From Gracilibacteraceae bacterium (GTDB taxonomy: Bacteria; Bacillota; Desulfitobacteriia; Desulfitobacteriales; Syntrophobotulaceae), in the NCBI GenBank assembly GCA_031263945.1, contig JAISEW010000184.1:1-7867 (forward strand): DNA of 7,867 bases, given 5' to 3'. The notes under the pieces are model-generated. The model did no database searches and was not told the DNA's origin. It saw nothing but the letters and a program-made list of their open reading frames with translations. The translations under genes and the position numbers were made by a program. Positions 1 to 5,249 of this stretch are shown one piece after another (positions within the stretch are counted from its first letter, which is position 1; each line of letters starts with the position of its first letter).

Positions 1-54
1 CTGTGATTGGCTCATTGTGATCTTGTCCTTTTCCATGTACCCATCATACTCCAT
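1..54 (-). CDS. Partial transposase N-terminus (ISNCY/ISDol1-like), cut by window edge
   Basis: Read on the minus strand from the ATG at 54-52, the frame is open to the window edge and gives 18 codons: MEYDGYMEKDKITMSQSQ. The stretch KDKITMSQ resembles the usual N-terminus of ISNCY-family transposases, where a short acidic or basic start and an ITMSQ/ITMTQ motif precede the helix-turn-helix. An internal ATG (codon 7) could be the true start. No clear ribosome binding site precedes the first ATG. The direct repeats at 67-113, just upstream of this start, fit an insertion sequence end. Only the first residues are visible, so the family call rests on motif resemblance and is tentative. Confidence 0.4.
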   Translation of the reverse strand, partial: MEYDGYMEKDKITMSQSQ

Positions 55-66
55 TTTGAGAGAGAG

Positions 67-113
67 GGGACATATTCCCTTGATAGTTTACAGGGTGACA
101 ATATCACTTGATA
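67..113. repeat. Two direct repeats at a probable insertion sequence end
   Basis: GGGACATATTCCCTTGATA (67-85) and GTGACAATATCACTTGATA (95-113) match at 14 of 19 positions and start 28 bp apart. Tandem copies of a G(T/G)GACA...CTTGATA-like unit next to a transposase start resemble the subterminal transposase binding sites of ISNCY/IS481-like elements. The exact outer end of the element cannot be fixed from this sequence. It probably lies between about 113 and the prfB promoter at 138. Confidence 0.35.
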
Positions 114-137
114 AACACATGACTGACATAACCGCTT

Positions 138-166
138 TTGCTTTTTTCGCGGAAATACGTTATAAT
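138..166 (+). promoter_or_regulatory. Probable sigma-A promoter of prfB
   Basis: A -35 element TTGCTT (138-143; 4 of 6 consensus bases), a 17-bp spacer and a perfect -10 TATAAT (161-166) place the start of transcription near 173 and give a leader of about 60 nt before prfB. In many Bacillota prfB lies downstream of secA. Here an insertion sequence end lies directly to the left, so prfB probably relies on this promoter. Confidence 0.6.
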
Positions 167-185
167 ATTGAGGGAAAGAGACGTG

Positions 186-205
186 GCGCCGACGGACCGC
201 GGCGC
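186..205 (+). other. GC-rich hairpin in the prfB leader
   Basis: GCGCCG (186-191) and CGGCGC (200-205) form a perfect 6-bp stem with an 8-nt loop, between the predicted transcription start and the prfB ribosome binding site. No T-run follows, so it is not an intrinsic terminator. It may stabilise the 5' end of the mRNA or may be incidental. Confidence 0.3.
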
Positions 206-231
206 TGAAAAATAAATTGGGATGTGATAAA

Positions 232-1339
232 ATGCTTACGGACTGGAAAAAAGATGTGGAAGCCTTAGCAATGCGTTTAGCTGATTTGAGGGTTTCCCTT
301 TGACCTCGCTCACAAAGCGGAGCGAGCAGGCGAACTGGAAAAAGAACTGAATAGGCCCGATTTCTGGGATGATCCGGCGGCGGCGCAGCCCGTCATGCGT
401 GAATTGTCCGCCTGCCGCGACAAAATTGCTCTTGCGGCGGAGATCCAAGGTCAGGTCGACGATTTGCAGACGCTTTACGACCTGGGCGTGGAAGAAAACG
501 ACGATTCACTGGAAGCGGAGCTGATCCAGGGTGTAAGGAACATGGAAAAACGCTTCGACAAGCTGGAGCTGGAGATCCTTTTGAGCGGCCCTTATGATAA
601 AAACAACGCCATCCTGACCCTCCACGCCGGCGCGGGCGGCACCGAAGCCCAAGACTGGGCGCAGATGCTTTACCGCATGTATGTCCGCTGGGGAGAACTG
701 CGCGGATTCAAGGCGGAGACCATGGATCTGCAGCCGGGCGACGAAGCCGGGATCAAGAGCGTCACTTTTTCGCTCGCCGGCGAAAACGCCTACGGCTACG
801 CCAAATGCGAGAAAGGCGTGCACCGGCTCGTGCGCATCTCGCCGTTTGACGCTTCCGGGCGCCGGCACACCTCTTTCGCTTCGCTGGACGTGATCCCGGA
901 AGTGGATAGCAGCGTGGAAATAACTGTCAACCCGGAAGACCTCAAAGTAGACACTTACCGCTCCAGCGGCGCGGGCGGCCAGCACGTGAACAAAACGGAA
1001 TCCGCCGTGCGCGTCACCCATTTGCCGACGGGCATCATCGTGGCCTGTCAGAGCGAGAGGTCGCAGATCCAAAACCGCGCTTACTGTATGCGCATTTTAC
1101 AGGCAAAACTCCTGGAACTCAAACGCAAAGAACAAGCGGAGGAAATTTCCGGTCTGCGGGGCGAGCAAAGCGATATCGCCTGGGGCAGTCAGATCCGTTC
1201 CTACGTTTTTCATCCTTACAGCATGGTGAAAGACCACCGCACGAGCGCGGAAACAGGCAATGTCAACGCAGTCATGGACGGGGAGATCGATCTGTTCGTG
1301 GCGGCTTATCTGCAGAGCCAGGCGGCGCAGGCGGGATGA
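232..1339 (+). CDS. prfB: Peptide chain release factor 2 (RF2), with programmed +1 frameshift
   Basis: RF2 reads UGA and UAA stop codons in the ribosomal A site and triggers hydrolysis of the peptidyl-tRNA. The gene is two frames: ATG 232 to TGA 301-303 (23 codons), then after a +1 shift from 302 to TGA 1337-1339, giving 368 residues, normal for the family. The N-terminal part is the helical domain 1. Seen directly are the stop-recognition tripeptide SPF (residues 203-205) in RISPFDASGRRHTSF and the catalytic GGQ (248-250) in SSGAGGQHVNKTE. The residue equivalent to E. coli 246 is serine. GGATGTGAT (220-228), one mismatch from the anti-SD complement, supports the ATG at 232. Reading only from the internal ATG at 395 would miss 54 residues. 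It has its own promoter at 138-166 and converges on ychF with a 7-bp gap. Confidence 0.97.
288..304 (+). promoter_or_regulatory. RF2 programmed +1 frameshift site
   Basis: The site reads GAGGGTTTCCCTTTGAC. GAGGG (288-292) is an internal Shine-Dalgarno-like stimulator, CTT (298-300) is the slippery leucine codon, and TGA C (301-304) is the in-frame stop in its weak context. When RF2 is scarce, termination is slow and the leucine tRNA slips to TTT, so reading resumes at GAC (302). This is the classic autoregulatory circuit of prfB. The stimulator ends 5 nt before CTT, slightly further than in E. coli (3 nt). AGGG and CCCT could also pair as a 4-bp hairpin with a TTT loop. Confidence 0.94.
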
Positions 1340-1346
1340 TTTTTGA

Positions 1347-2438
1347 TCAGCGAAAATGGGCGATATCTCCGTCCCGCATGATATAATCTTTACCCTCCGA
1401 GCGCACCAGCCCTTTTTCCCGCGCGCCGGCCAAACCGCCCTGCGCGGTGAAATCGTCGCAGCTCACTATTTCCGCCCGGTGAAAACCGCGCTCAAAATCC
1501 GTATGGATGACTCCAGCCGCCTGCGGCGCTTTCGTGCCGGCGCGGATCGTCCACGCTTTCACTTCGAGCGGGCCGGCCGTGAAAAACGTCATAAGGCCGA
1601 GCAGGCGGAAAGCGCTCCGGATCAGGCGGTCCAGCCCGGTCGCCTCCAAACTGAGCGCGGCGAGGAACATTTTTTTGTCGTCCTCGTCCAACTCGGCGAT
1701 TTCCGCCTCGCTGCCGGCGCAAATCGGGATGACCTCGGCTTTCAAGGCCAGGGCCTCCGCCCTCACCGCCTCCACGAACGGGTTGCCGGCCGCCGGCAAA
1801 TCGCTTTCGGCGACATTGGCCGCGAAAATCACTTTTTTCAGCGTTAAAAGAGGCAGATTTTTCAAGAGCGCTTTTTCGCTTTCGCTATAATCAAGGGCGC
1901 CGGCGGGACGGCCCGCGTCGAAAGCCGCTTCTATCCGCTCCGTCAGGGCTATTTCTTCCCGGACGGCGGCGGCGGGGCCGGATTTCAGCGCGGCGTCGAG
2001 GCGATGCCTGCGTTTGGCCAGCGTCTCCATATCCGCGAGGATGAGTTCCAAGTTGACGACGTCGATATCACGCCGTGGATCAACGTCGCCCGTCACATGG
2101 GTGATATTGTCGTCGATAAAACAGCGCACGACGTGTATGATCGCGTCCACTTCCCGGATGTGCGCCAGGAATTTGTTGCCGAGACCCTCGCCGCGGCTGG
2201 CGCCGGCCACGAGACCGGCGATGTCCACAAACTCCACCGTCGCCGGCACGATCCGCTCCGGCCGCGCGATATCCGCCAGCGCCTGAAGTCTGGCGTCCGG
2301 GACCCGCACTACGCCGACATTGGGGTCGATCGTGCAAAAAGGGTAATTCGCGACGTCGGCGCCCGCTTGCGTCAGCGCGTTAAACAGCGTTGATTTGCCG
2401 ACGTTGGGCAGGCCGACTATTCCTACGCGCAAAGCCAT
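1347..2438 (-). CDS. ychF: YchF family ribosome-associated ATPase
   Basis: This is a full-length (363 residues) member of the Obg-related YchF/OLA1 family of P-loop NTPases. These hydrolyse ATP rather than GTP, bind ribosomes and are linked to stress responses. Visible motifs are the P-loop GLPNVGKST (residues 9-17), the G3 motif DIAG (72-75) and the family signature GASRGEGLGNKFLAHIRE (79-96). NVAE (208-211) replaces the NKxD guanine-specificity motif, which explains the ATP preference. A charged helical insert lies around 130-170, and a C-terminal TGS domain occupies roughly the last 80 residues, including KAWTIRAGTKAPQAAGVIH. The start is supported by GGAGGT 8 nt upstream (complement of 2447-2452). 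It converges on prfB, with only 7 bp between the two stop codons and no terminator hairpin there. It is divergent from the transporter gene. Confidence 0.97.
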   Translation of the reverse strand: MALRVGIVGLPNVGKSTLFNALTQAGADVANYPFCTIDPNVGVVRVPDARLQALADIARPERIVPATVEFVDIAGLVAGASRGEGLGNKFLAHIREVDAIIHVVRCFIDDNITHVTGDVDPRRDIDVVNLELILADMETLAKRRHRLDAALKSGPAAAVREEIALTERIEAAFDAGRPAGALDYSESEKALLKNLPLLTLKKVIFAANVAESDLPAAGNPFVEAVRAEALALKAEVIPICAGSEAEIAELDEDDKKMFLAALSLEATGLDRLIRSAFRLLGLMTFFTAGPLEVKAWTIRAGTKAPQAAGVIHTDFERGFHRAEIVSCDDFTAQGGLAGAREKGLVRSEGKDYIMRDGDIAHFR

Positions 2439-2502
2439 TAAGTTTGACCTCCGATTTTCGTGGAAATAATTGCCGAATAAAGACGGCGCTTTAACTACAA
2501 GT

Positions 2503-2531
2503 ATTTTAGCCTATCCGCCCCGAAAATTCAA
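2503..2531 (-). promoter_or_regulatory. Probable promoter of ychF
   Basis: On the minus strand, TTGAAT (complement of 2526-2531) and TAAAAT (complement of 2503-2508) are separated by 17 bp. They match the sigma-A consensus at 4 and 5 of 6 positions. The predicted start near 2496 gives a leader of roughly 58 nt carrying the GGAGGT site. Confidence 0.5.
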
Positions 2532-2544
2532 GCCGGGTGGAAAT

Positions 2545-2575
2545 TTGGCTTGCGAAAAAATTATCAGAATATACT
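2545..2575 (+). promoter_or_regulatory. Tentative promoter of the AspT/YidE-like transporter
   Basis: TTGGCT (2545-2550) and TATACT (2570-2575) form a possible sigma-A promoter with a long 19-bp spacer, back to back with the ychF promoter. A later TATAAC at 2582-2587 is an alternative -10. The match is weak. If real, it would make the upstream TTG at 2550 unusable as a start. Confidence 0.3.
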
Positions 2576-2627
2576 GAAATATATAACGGGCTTTAGGGAA
2601 GTCCGCTGCAAAAGAGAGGTGATCATC

Positions 2628-4013
2628 TTGGATTTTAACCAGGTGTTTAATCTGACCGCGTTCTTCACCAGCCCCTTCATGCTGATGTTTGCGACGGTGG
2701 CCCTGGGTTTGTGTTTCGGTCAAATCAGGTTTGGAAAATTCAGTTTCGGCACGTCCGGCGCCCTGTTTGTCGGTTTGTTCATCAGCTGGCTCGCCTATTA
2801 CCTCGGCTCTCGCCTGCCGGAAAGCAGCCCCTCCTACGCGGCGGTCCGGCGGGCGCTGGACAGCAGTCTTGTGTCCAGTCAGTTTTTCGATCTCTTCCTC
2901 GTCATCTTCGTGGCGGCTGTGGGTCTTCACGCGGCGCGGGATATCCTGATCGTCGTGAAGAAGTACGGTCCCCGTTTCATCGTGCTGGCCGTGCTGACGG
3001 TGACGGTGGGCTTTCTCGCCACTTACGGCCTGACGCTGGGCCTTTCCTCCGGCGGCAGCGTCTCTCCTTTCCGCGTCTCCGGCGTGCTCACCGGCGCCCT
3101 GACCAGTTCGCCGGGTTTGGCGGCGGCGCTTGAGACGGCCGGCGCGGAGACGAGACACATCGGCGAAAAATACCAGGCTGCCGGTTTGGAGCGAAAACAG
3201 AAGATCCTCGACGCCATATCCCCGCATACGGCGCTGAACGCAGCGGAGATACCGGCGCTGACTGACGAGCAAGTGGTGATCTACGCCGAGCGGGCCGCCG
3301 CGGATATAGGCGTGGGGCACGCCGTCAGCTACCCTTTCGGCGTCCTCATCGTCATCCTCGCCATGAATTTCTTCCCGAAGATCTTCCGCATGAATATCGA
3401 CGAGGAATGGGAACGCTATCGGACGGAACTGTATGGCGACGGCGCTGAGGTGAAGGAAAAACCGGAAGGCAAATTCAGCATTCCCGCCTTTTTCTTCGTC
3501 GCCGTGATCGGTTATTTTGTCGGGGGCATCTCCATTCCGCTGGGCCCCGTCGGCGACTTTTCGCTGGGCTCCACGGGCGGCGTCCTCATCATGGCTCTCG
3601 TTATCGGCTGCATCGGCAAGATCGGCCCGCTGAACTTTCGCATGGAGGAAAAACCGCTTGTTTTCCTGCGCGAACTCGGGCTCAGCTTCTTTTTGGCCAT
3701 CGTCGGCCTGCGCTACGGCGGCGAGGTCGTCAAATCCTTGGCGGAATCCGGCGTCATGCTTATTCTCGTAGCCGTCGCCGTGGCCTCGGCTTCGGCGCTG
3801 TTTAGCCTGCTGCTGGGCCGCTACGTCTTCAAGATCAATTGGATACTGCTTTCCGGCGCCATCTGCGGGGCCATGACCGCTACGCCCGGACTCGGCGCCG
3901 CCGTCGATTCCCTGAAAAGCGACAAACCCGCCGCGGGCTACGGGACTGCTTATCCATTTGGTCTGCTCATGACGGTGATCTGCTGCATCATATTGCACAA
4001 ACTGCCAATGTGA
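2628..4013 (+). CDS. AspT/YidE-type membrane transporter with two internal repeats, no RCK domain
   Basis: This is a polytopic membrane protein of 461 residues that resembles the duplicated permease domain of the aspartate:alanine exchanger (AspT/YidE/YbjL) family. The two halves carry matching motifs: KFSFGTSGALFVGL (37-50) and DFSLGSTGGVLIMAL (310-324); TGALTSSPGLAAALE (155-169) and CGAMTATPGLGAAVD (413-427); VSYPFGVL (233-240) and TAYPFGLL (440-447). The hydrophilic middle (about 172-225 and 254-284) is short and has no recognisable TrkA-C/RCK domain, unlike AspT and YidE (about 550-560 residues). The TTG at 2628 is chosen because GAGGTG (2616-2621) lies 6 nt upstream. The frame also opens at a TTG at 2550, but that lacks a ribosome binding site. 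The substrate cannot be read from the sequence; amino or dicarboxylic acid exchange is the family expectation. It is divergent from ychF and followed by a repeat-rich gap. Confidence 0.78.
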   Translation: MDFNQVFNLTAFFTSPFMLMFATVALGLCFGQIRFGKFSFGTSGALFVGLFISWLAYYLGSRLPESSPSYAAVRRALDSSLVSSQFFDLFLVIFVAAVGLHAARDILIVVKKYGPRFIVLAVLTVTVGFLATYGLTLGLSSGGSVSPFRVSGVLTGALTSSPGLAAALETAGAETRHIGEKYQAAGLERKQKILDAISPHTALNAAEIPALTDEQVVIYAERAAADIGVGHAVSYPFGVLIVILAMNFFPKIFRMNIDEEWERYRTELYGDGAEVKEKPEGKFSIPAFFFVAVIGYFVGGISIPLGPVGDFSLGSTGGVLIMALVIGCIGKIGPLNFRMEEKPLVFLRELGLSFFLAIVGLRYGGEVVKSLAESGVMLILVAVAVASASALFSLLLGRYVFKINWILLSGAICGAMTATPGLGAAVDSLKSDKPAAGYGTAYPFGLLMTVICCIILHKLPM

Positions 4014-4030
4014 GGACAATGCAGGTACGA

Positions 4031-4117
4031 GACTGCCGCTTTAGCGGCATAGTCGAGTCCGCACTGTGGCCTAGAGCGCCTCGCGCCGCAGGCGCTTAGG
4101 CGGTCTTGCCAACAGTG
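4031..4117. repeat. Cluster of strong hairpins downstream of the transporter gene
   Basis: Three nested or adjacent inverted repeats lie here. TGCCGC/GCGGCA (4034-4039 and 4044-4049, TTTA loop) is flanked by GAC/GTC, so the structure spans 4031-4054. GCCTA-g-AGCGCCT (4069-4081) pairs with AGGCGCT-TAGGC (4090-4101) as a 12-bp stem with one bulged base. CACTGT (4062-4067) and ACAGTG (4112-4117) can close an outer stem around the second hairpin. None is followed by a T-run. The first hairpin starts 17 bp after the transporter stop and could protect the mRNA 3' end. The whole looks more like a dispersed extragenic repeat than a terminator. Confidence 0.6.
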
Positions 4118-4131
4118 TATAGTGTACAAAT

Positions 4132-4196
4132 GGAGGAGGAGGGAGTTGAGAGTTGAGAGAGGAGAGTTGAGAGGTTGGGAGAGGGAGAAGGGATGG
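4132..4196 (+). repeat. Purine-rich tract with GTTGAGAG repeats
   Basis: This roughly 65-bp stretch is almost all A and G on the plus strand, broken only by TT pairs and single T's. GTTGAGAG occurs three times (4145-4152, 4152-4159, 4166-4173), with related GGAGAG and GGGAGA units between them. No reading frame here looks like protein. It has the look of a slippage-prone simple repeat and runs directly into the inverted-repeat element at 4190. Confidence 0.6.
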
Positions 4197-4296
4197 ATTC
4201 CGGCATAAAGCCGGAATGACGGGGACGATGGCCCCGTAGGGGACGGGCTTGACTTGCCCGTCCTGCCTCTCCGGTCATTTCCACGGAACCCATCCC
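4190..4296. repeat. About 107-bp MITE- or REP-like element with inverted ends and internal hairpins
   Basis: The ends GGGATGGATTCCG (4190-4202) and CGGAACCCATCCC (4284-4296) are inverted repeats matching at 12 of 13 positions. Inside are two perfect stems: ATTCCGGC/GCCGGAAT (4197-4217, 5-nt loop) and GGACGGGC/GCCCGTCC (4241-4263, 7-nt loop). A second inner pair is GGAATGAC (4213-4220) with GTCATTTCC (4275-4283). TGCCTCTCCGGTC (4264-4276) recurs as TGCATCTCCGGTC (4302-4314), 12 of 13, just beyond the right end. ATTCCGG hairpins followed by AATGACGG are a common motif of bacterial extragenic palindromes. No target-site duplication is obvious and no coding frame is convincing. Confidence 0.55.
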
Positions 4297-4319
4297 CGTT
4301 CTGCATCTCCGGTCTGCAG

Positions 4320-4339
4320 GGGTTCAAAATTTTGAACCC
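4320..4339. repeat. 20-nt perfect palindrome upstream of nrdR
   Basis: GGGTTCAAAATTTTGAACCC is a perfect 20-nt inverted repeat with no loop. It sits 44 bp upstream of the predicted -35 element of nrdR. It could be a dimeric regulator's binding site or the core of a weak bidirectional terminator, although no long T-run follows on either side. No known operator is recognised. Confidence 0.6.
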
Positions 4340-4382
4340 TTACCCGGAATCTGAACTTTAACAATTGAGCGGCGTCAACCTC

Positions 4383-4411
4383 TTGCCTTCTTGCCGTTTA
4401 TGATGTAGTAT
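4383..4411 (+). promoter_or_regulatory. Possible promoter of nrdR and the uxaA-like genes
   Basis: TTGCCT (4383-4388) and TAGTAT (4406-4411) lie 17 bp apart and each matches the sigma-A consensus at 4 of 6 positions. This predicts a start near 4418 and a short leader of about 18 nt that begins just before the ribosome binding site GGGAGGGG (4422-4429). Confidence 0.42.
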
Positions 4412-4435
4412 AGCATCAAACGGGAGGGGAAATAA

Positions 4436-4900
4436 TTGCGCTGCCCTTATTGCCGGAACGAAGAAAGCAAAGTGATCGACTCGCGTCAGAGCGAAGGCGG
4501 CATGGCCATACGCCGGCGGCGGGAGTGCGAGGTTTGCCAGAAGCGGTTCACCACATATGAGCGATATGAGGATATCCATTTGGTGGTCGTGAAAAAAGAT
4601 GAGCGCCGCGAGCGGTTTTCCCGCGCGAAACTGTTGGGCGGACTGCTTCGCGCCTGCGAAAAACGGCCTATTTCCACCGAAAAACTCAATGAATTGGTTT
4701 TGGCTGTGGAACGGGAAATATGGAACAGCGACGCGACGGAGGTGAGCAGCGCCATGATCGGCGAAAAAGTGATGGAAAAACTCTTCGGTCTGGATGAGAT
4801 CGCCTATATCCGCTTTGCTTCCGTCTACCGCCAGTTCAAGGATATAGACCGTTTCATGGAGGAACTGAATCATCTGGTGAACAGCAAAAGCCATCAGTAG
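4436..4900 (+). CDS. nrdR: Transcriptional repressor NrdR
   Basis: NrdR senses ATP/dATP and represses ribonucleotide reductase genes by binding NrdR boxes. The 154-residue protein has the usual family length. It has an N-terminal zinc ribbon with C3-x2-C6 (MRCPYC) and C31-x2-C34 (RRECEVC), the basic stretch IRRRRE, and the RFTTYER hinge (37-43). An ATP-cone domain follows, from about residue 47 to 140 (VVVKKDERRERFSRAKL, LLRACEKRPIS, IRFASVYRQFKD). The start is TTG at 4436, fixed by the family's MRCP beginning and by GGGAGGGG 6 nt upstream; no upstream alternative fits. No nrd structural gene lies in the window, so it must act in trans. The uxaA-like pair follows after 37 bp and may be cotranscribed. 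Confidence 0.96.
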   Translation: MRCPYCRNEESKVIDSRQSEGGMAIRRRRECEVCQKRFTTYERYEDIHLVVVKKDERRERFSRAKLLGGLLRACEKRPISTEKLNELVLAVEREIWNSDATEVSSAMIGEKVMEKLFGLDEIAYIRFASVYRQFKDIDRFMEELNHLVNSKSHQ

Positions 4901-4937
4901 GACCTCTAAATACTCAGATACTCGAAAGGCGGTATTT

Positions 4938-5228
4938 ATGAATCATCTGGCTGTCGTCATTCAAGCCGCGGACAATGTCGCGACGGCTGTCGCCGATTTA
5001 TCAGCCGGGGCGGCCGTTTCCTTTTTTGTCGGGCAGGACGCGCGCGATTGCGAGCTTCAGGAAGACATCCCCATCGGGCATAAGTTCGCGATACTGGATA
5101 TTCCGGCCGGGGAGGCCGTAATAAAGTACGGCGAAGCCATCGGAACGGCTGCCGCCGCCATACCCCGCGGCGCGCGCGTCCATATTCACAATATGGAAAG
5201 CCGGCGCGGGCGCGGCGACCAATCATAA
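4938..5228 (+). CDS. UxaA-type dehydratase, SAF-domain small subunit
   Basis: This 96-residue protein is a single SAF domain, the N-terminal module of altronate/galactarate dehydratases, here as a separate polypeptide. Family-typical segments are DIPIGHKFAI (43-52), AGEAVIKYGEAIG (57-69) and ARVHIHNM (79-86), with the conserved His and Tyr positions expected to lie near the active-site cleft. The ATG at 4938 has AAAGGCGG upstream. The large subunit follows 21 bp after the stop, so the two are surely translated from one mRNA. Split SAF/large-subunit pairs occur for altronate dehydratase-like enzymes and for (2R)-sulfolactate sulfo-lyase (SuyAB). The substrate cannot be decided from this small part. 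Confidence 0.85.
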   Translation: MNHLAVVIQAADNVATAVADLSAGAAVSFFVGQDARDCELQEDIPIGHKFAILDIPAGEAVIKYGEAIGTAAAAIPRGARVHIHNMESRRGRGDQS

Positions 5229-5249
5229 TTTGGGAGGGCTGAAAAACAT

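Noticed and set aside
506..1072. Long minus-strand open frame opposite prfB
   Set aside because: It is antisense to the well-conserved RF2 coding sequence, has no ribosome binding site and has low-complexity composition typical of a GC-rich shadow frame.
1340..1346. Bidirectional terminator between prfB and ychF
   Set aside because: There are only 7 bp between the stops, and no hairpin with T-runs is visible across the junction.
2550..2627. Upstream TTG start for the transporter
   Set aside because: No ribosome binding site precedes it and the added residues are not membrane-like. The TTG at 2628 has GAGGTG at the right distance.
2511..4019. 502-codon minus-strand open frame opposite the transporter
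   Set aside because: Its translation is rich in D, E, H, R and Q without domain-like hydrophobic pattern. The plus-strand frame has clear membrane segments and internal repeats, so this is a shadow.
4031..4054. Intrinsic terminator of the transporter gene
   Set aside because: The stem is good but no T-run follows; it is kept as part of the hairpin cluster instead.
4110..4125. Possible NrdR box (ACACTATACACTGTTG on the minus strand)
   Set aside because: It matches the NrdR box consensus only in part, is a single site without the usual paired partner, lies about 310 bp from nrdR and overlaps the hairpin repeat.
3950..4327. Minus-strand frames across the repeat-rich intergenic region
   Set aside because: The translations are made of Ser/Pro/Leu strings that come from the purine tract and hairpins; no ribosome binding site or protein-like pattern is seen.
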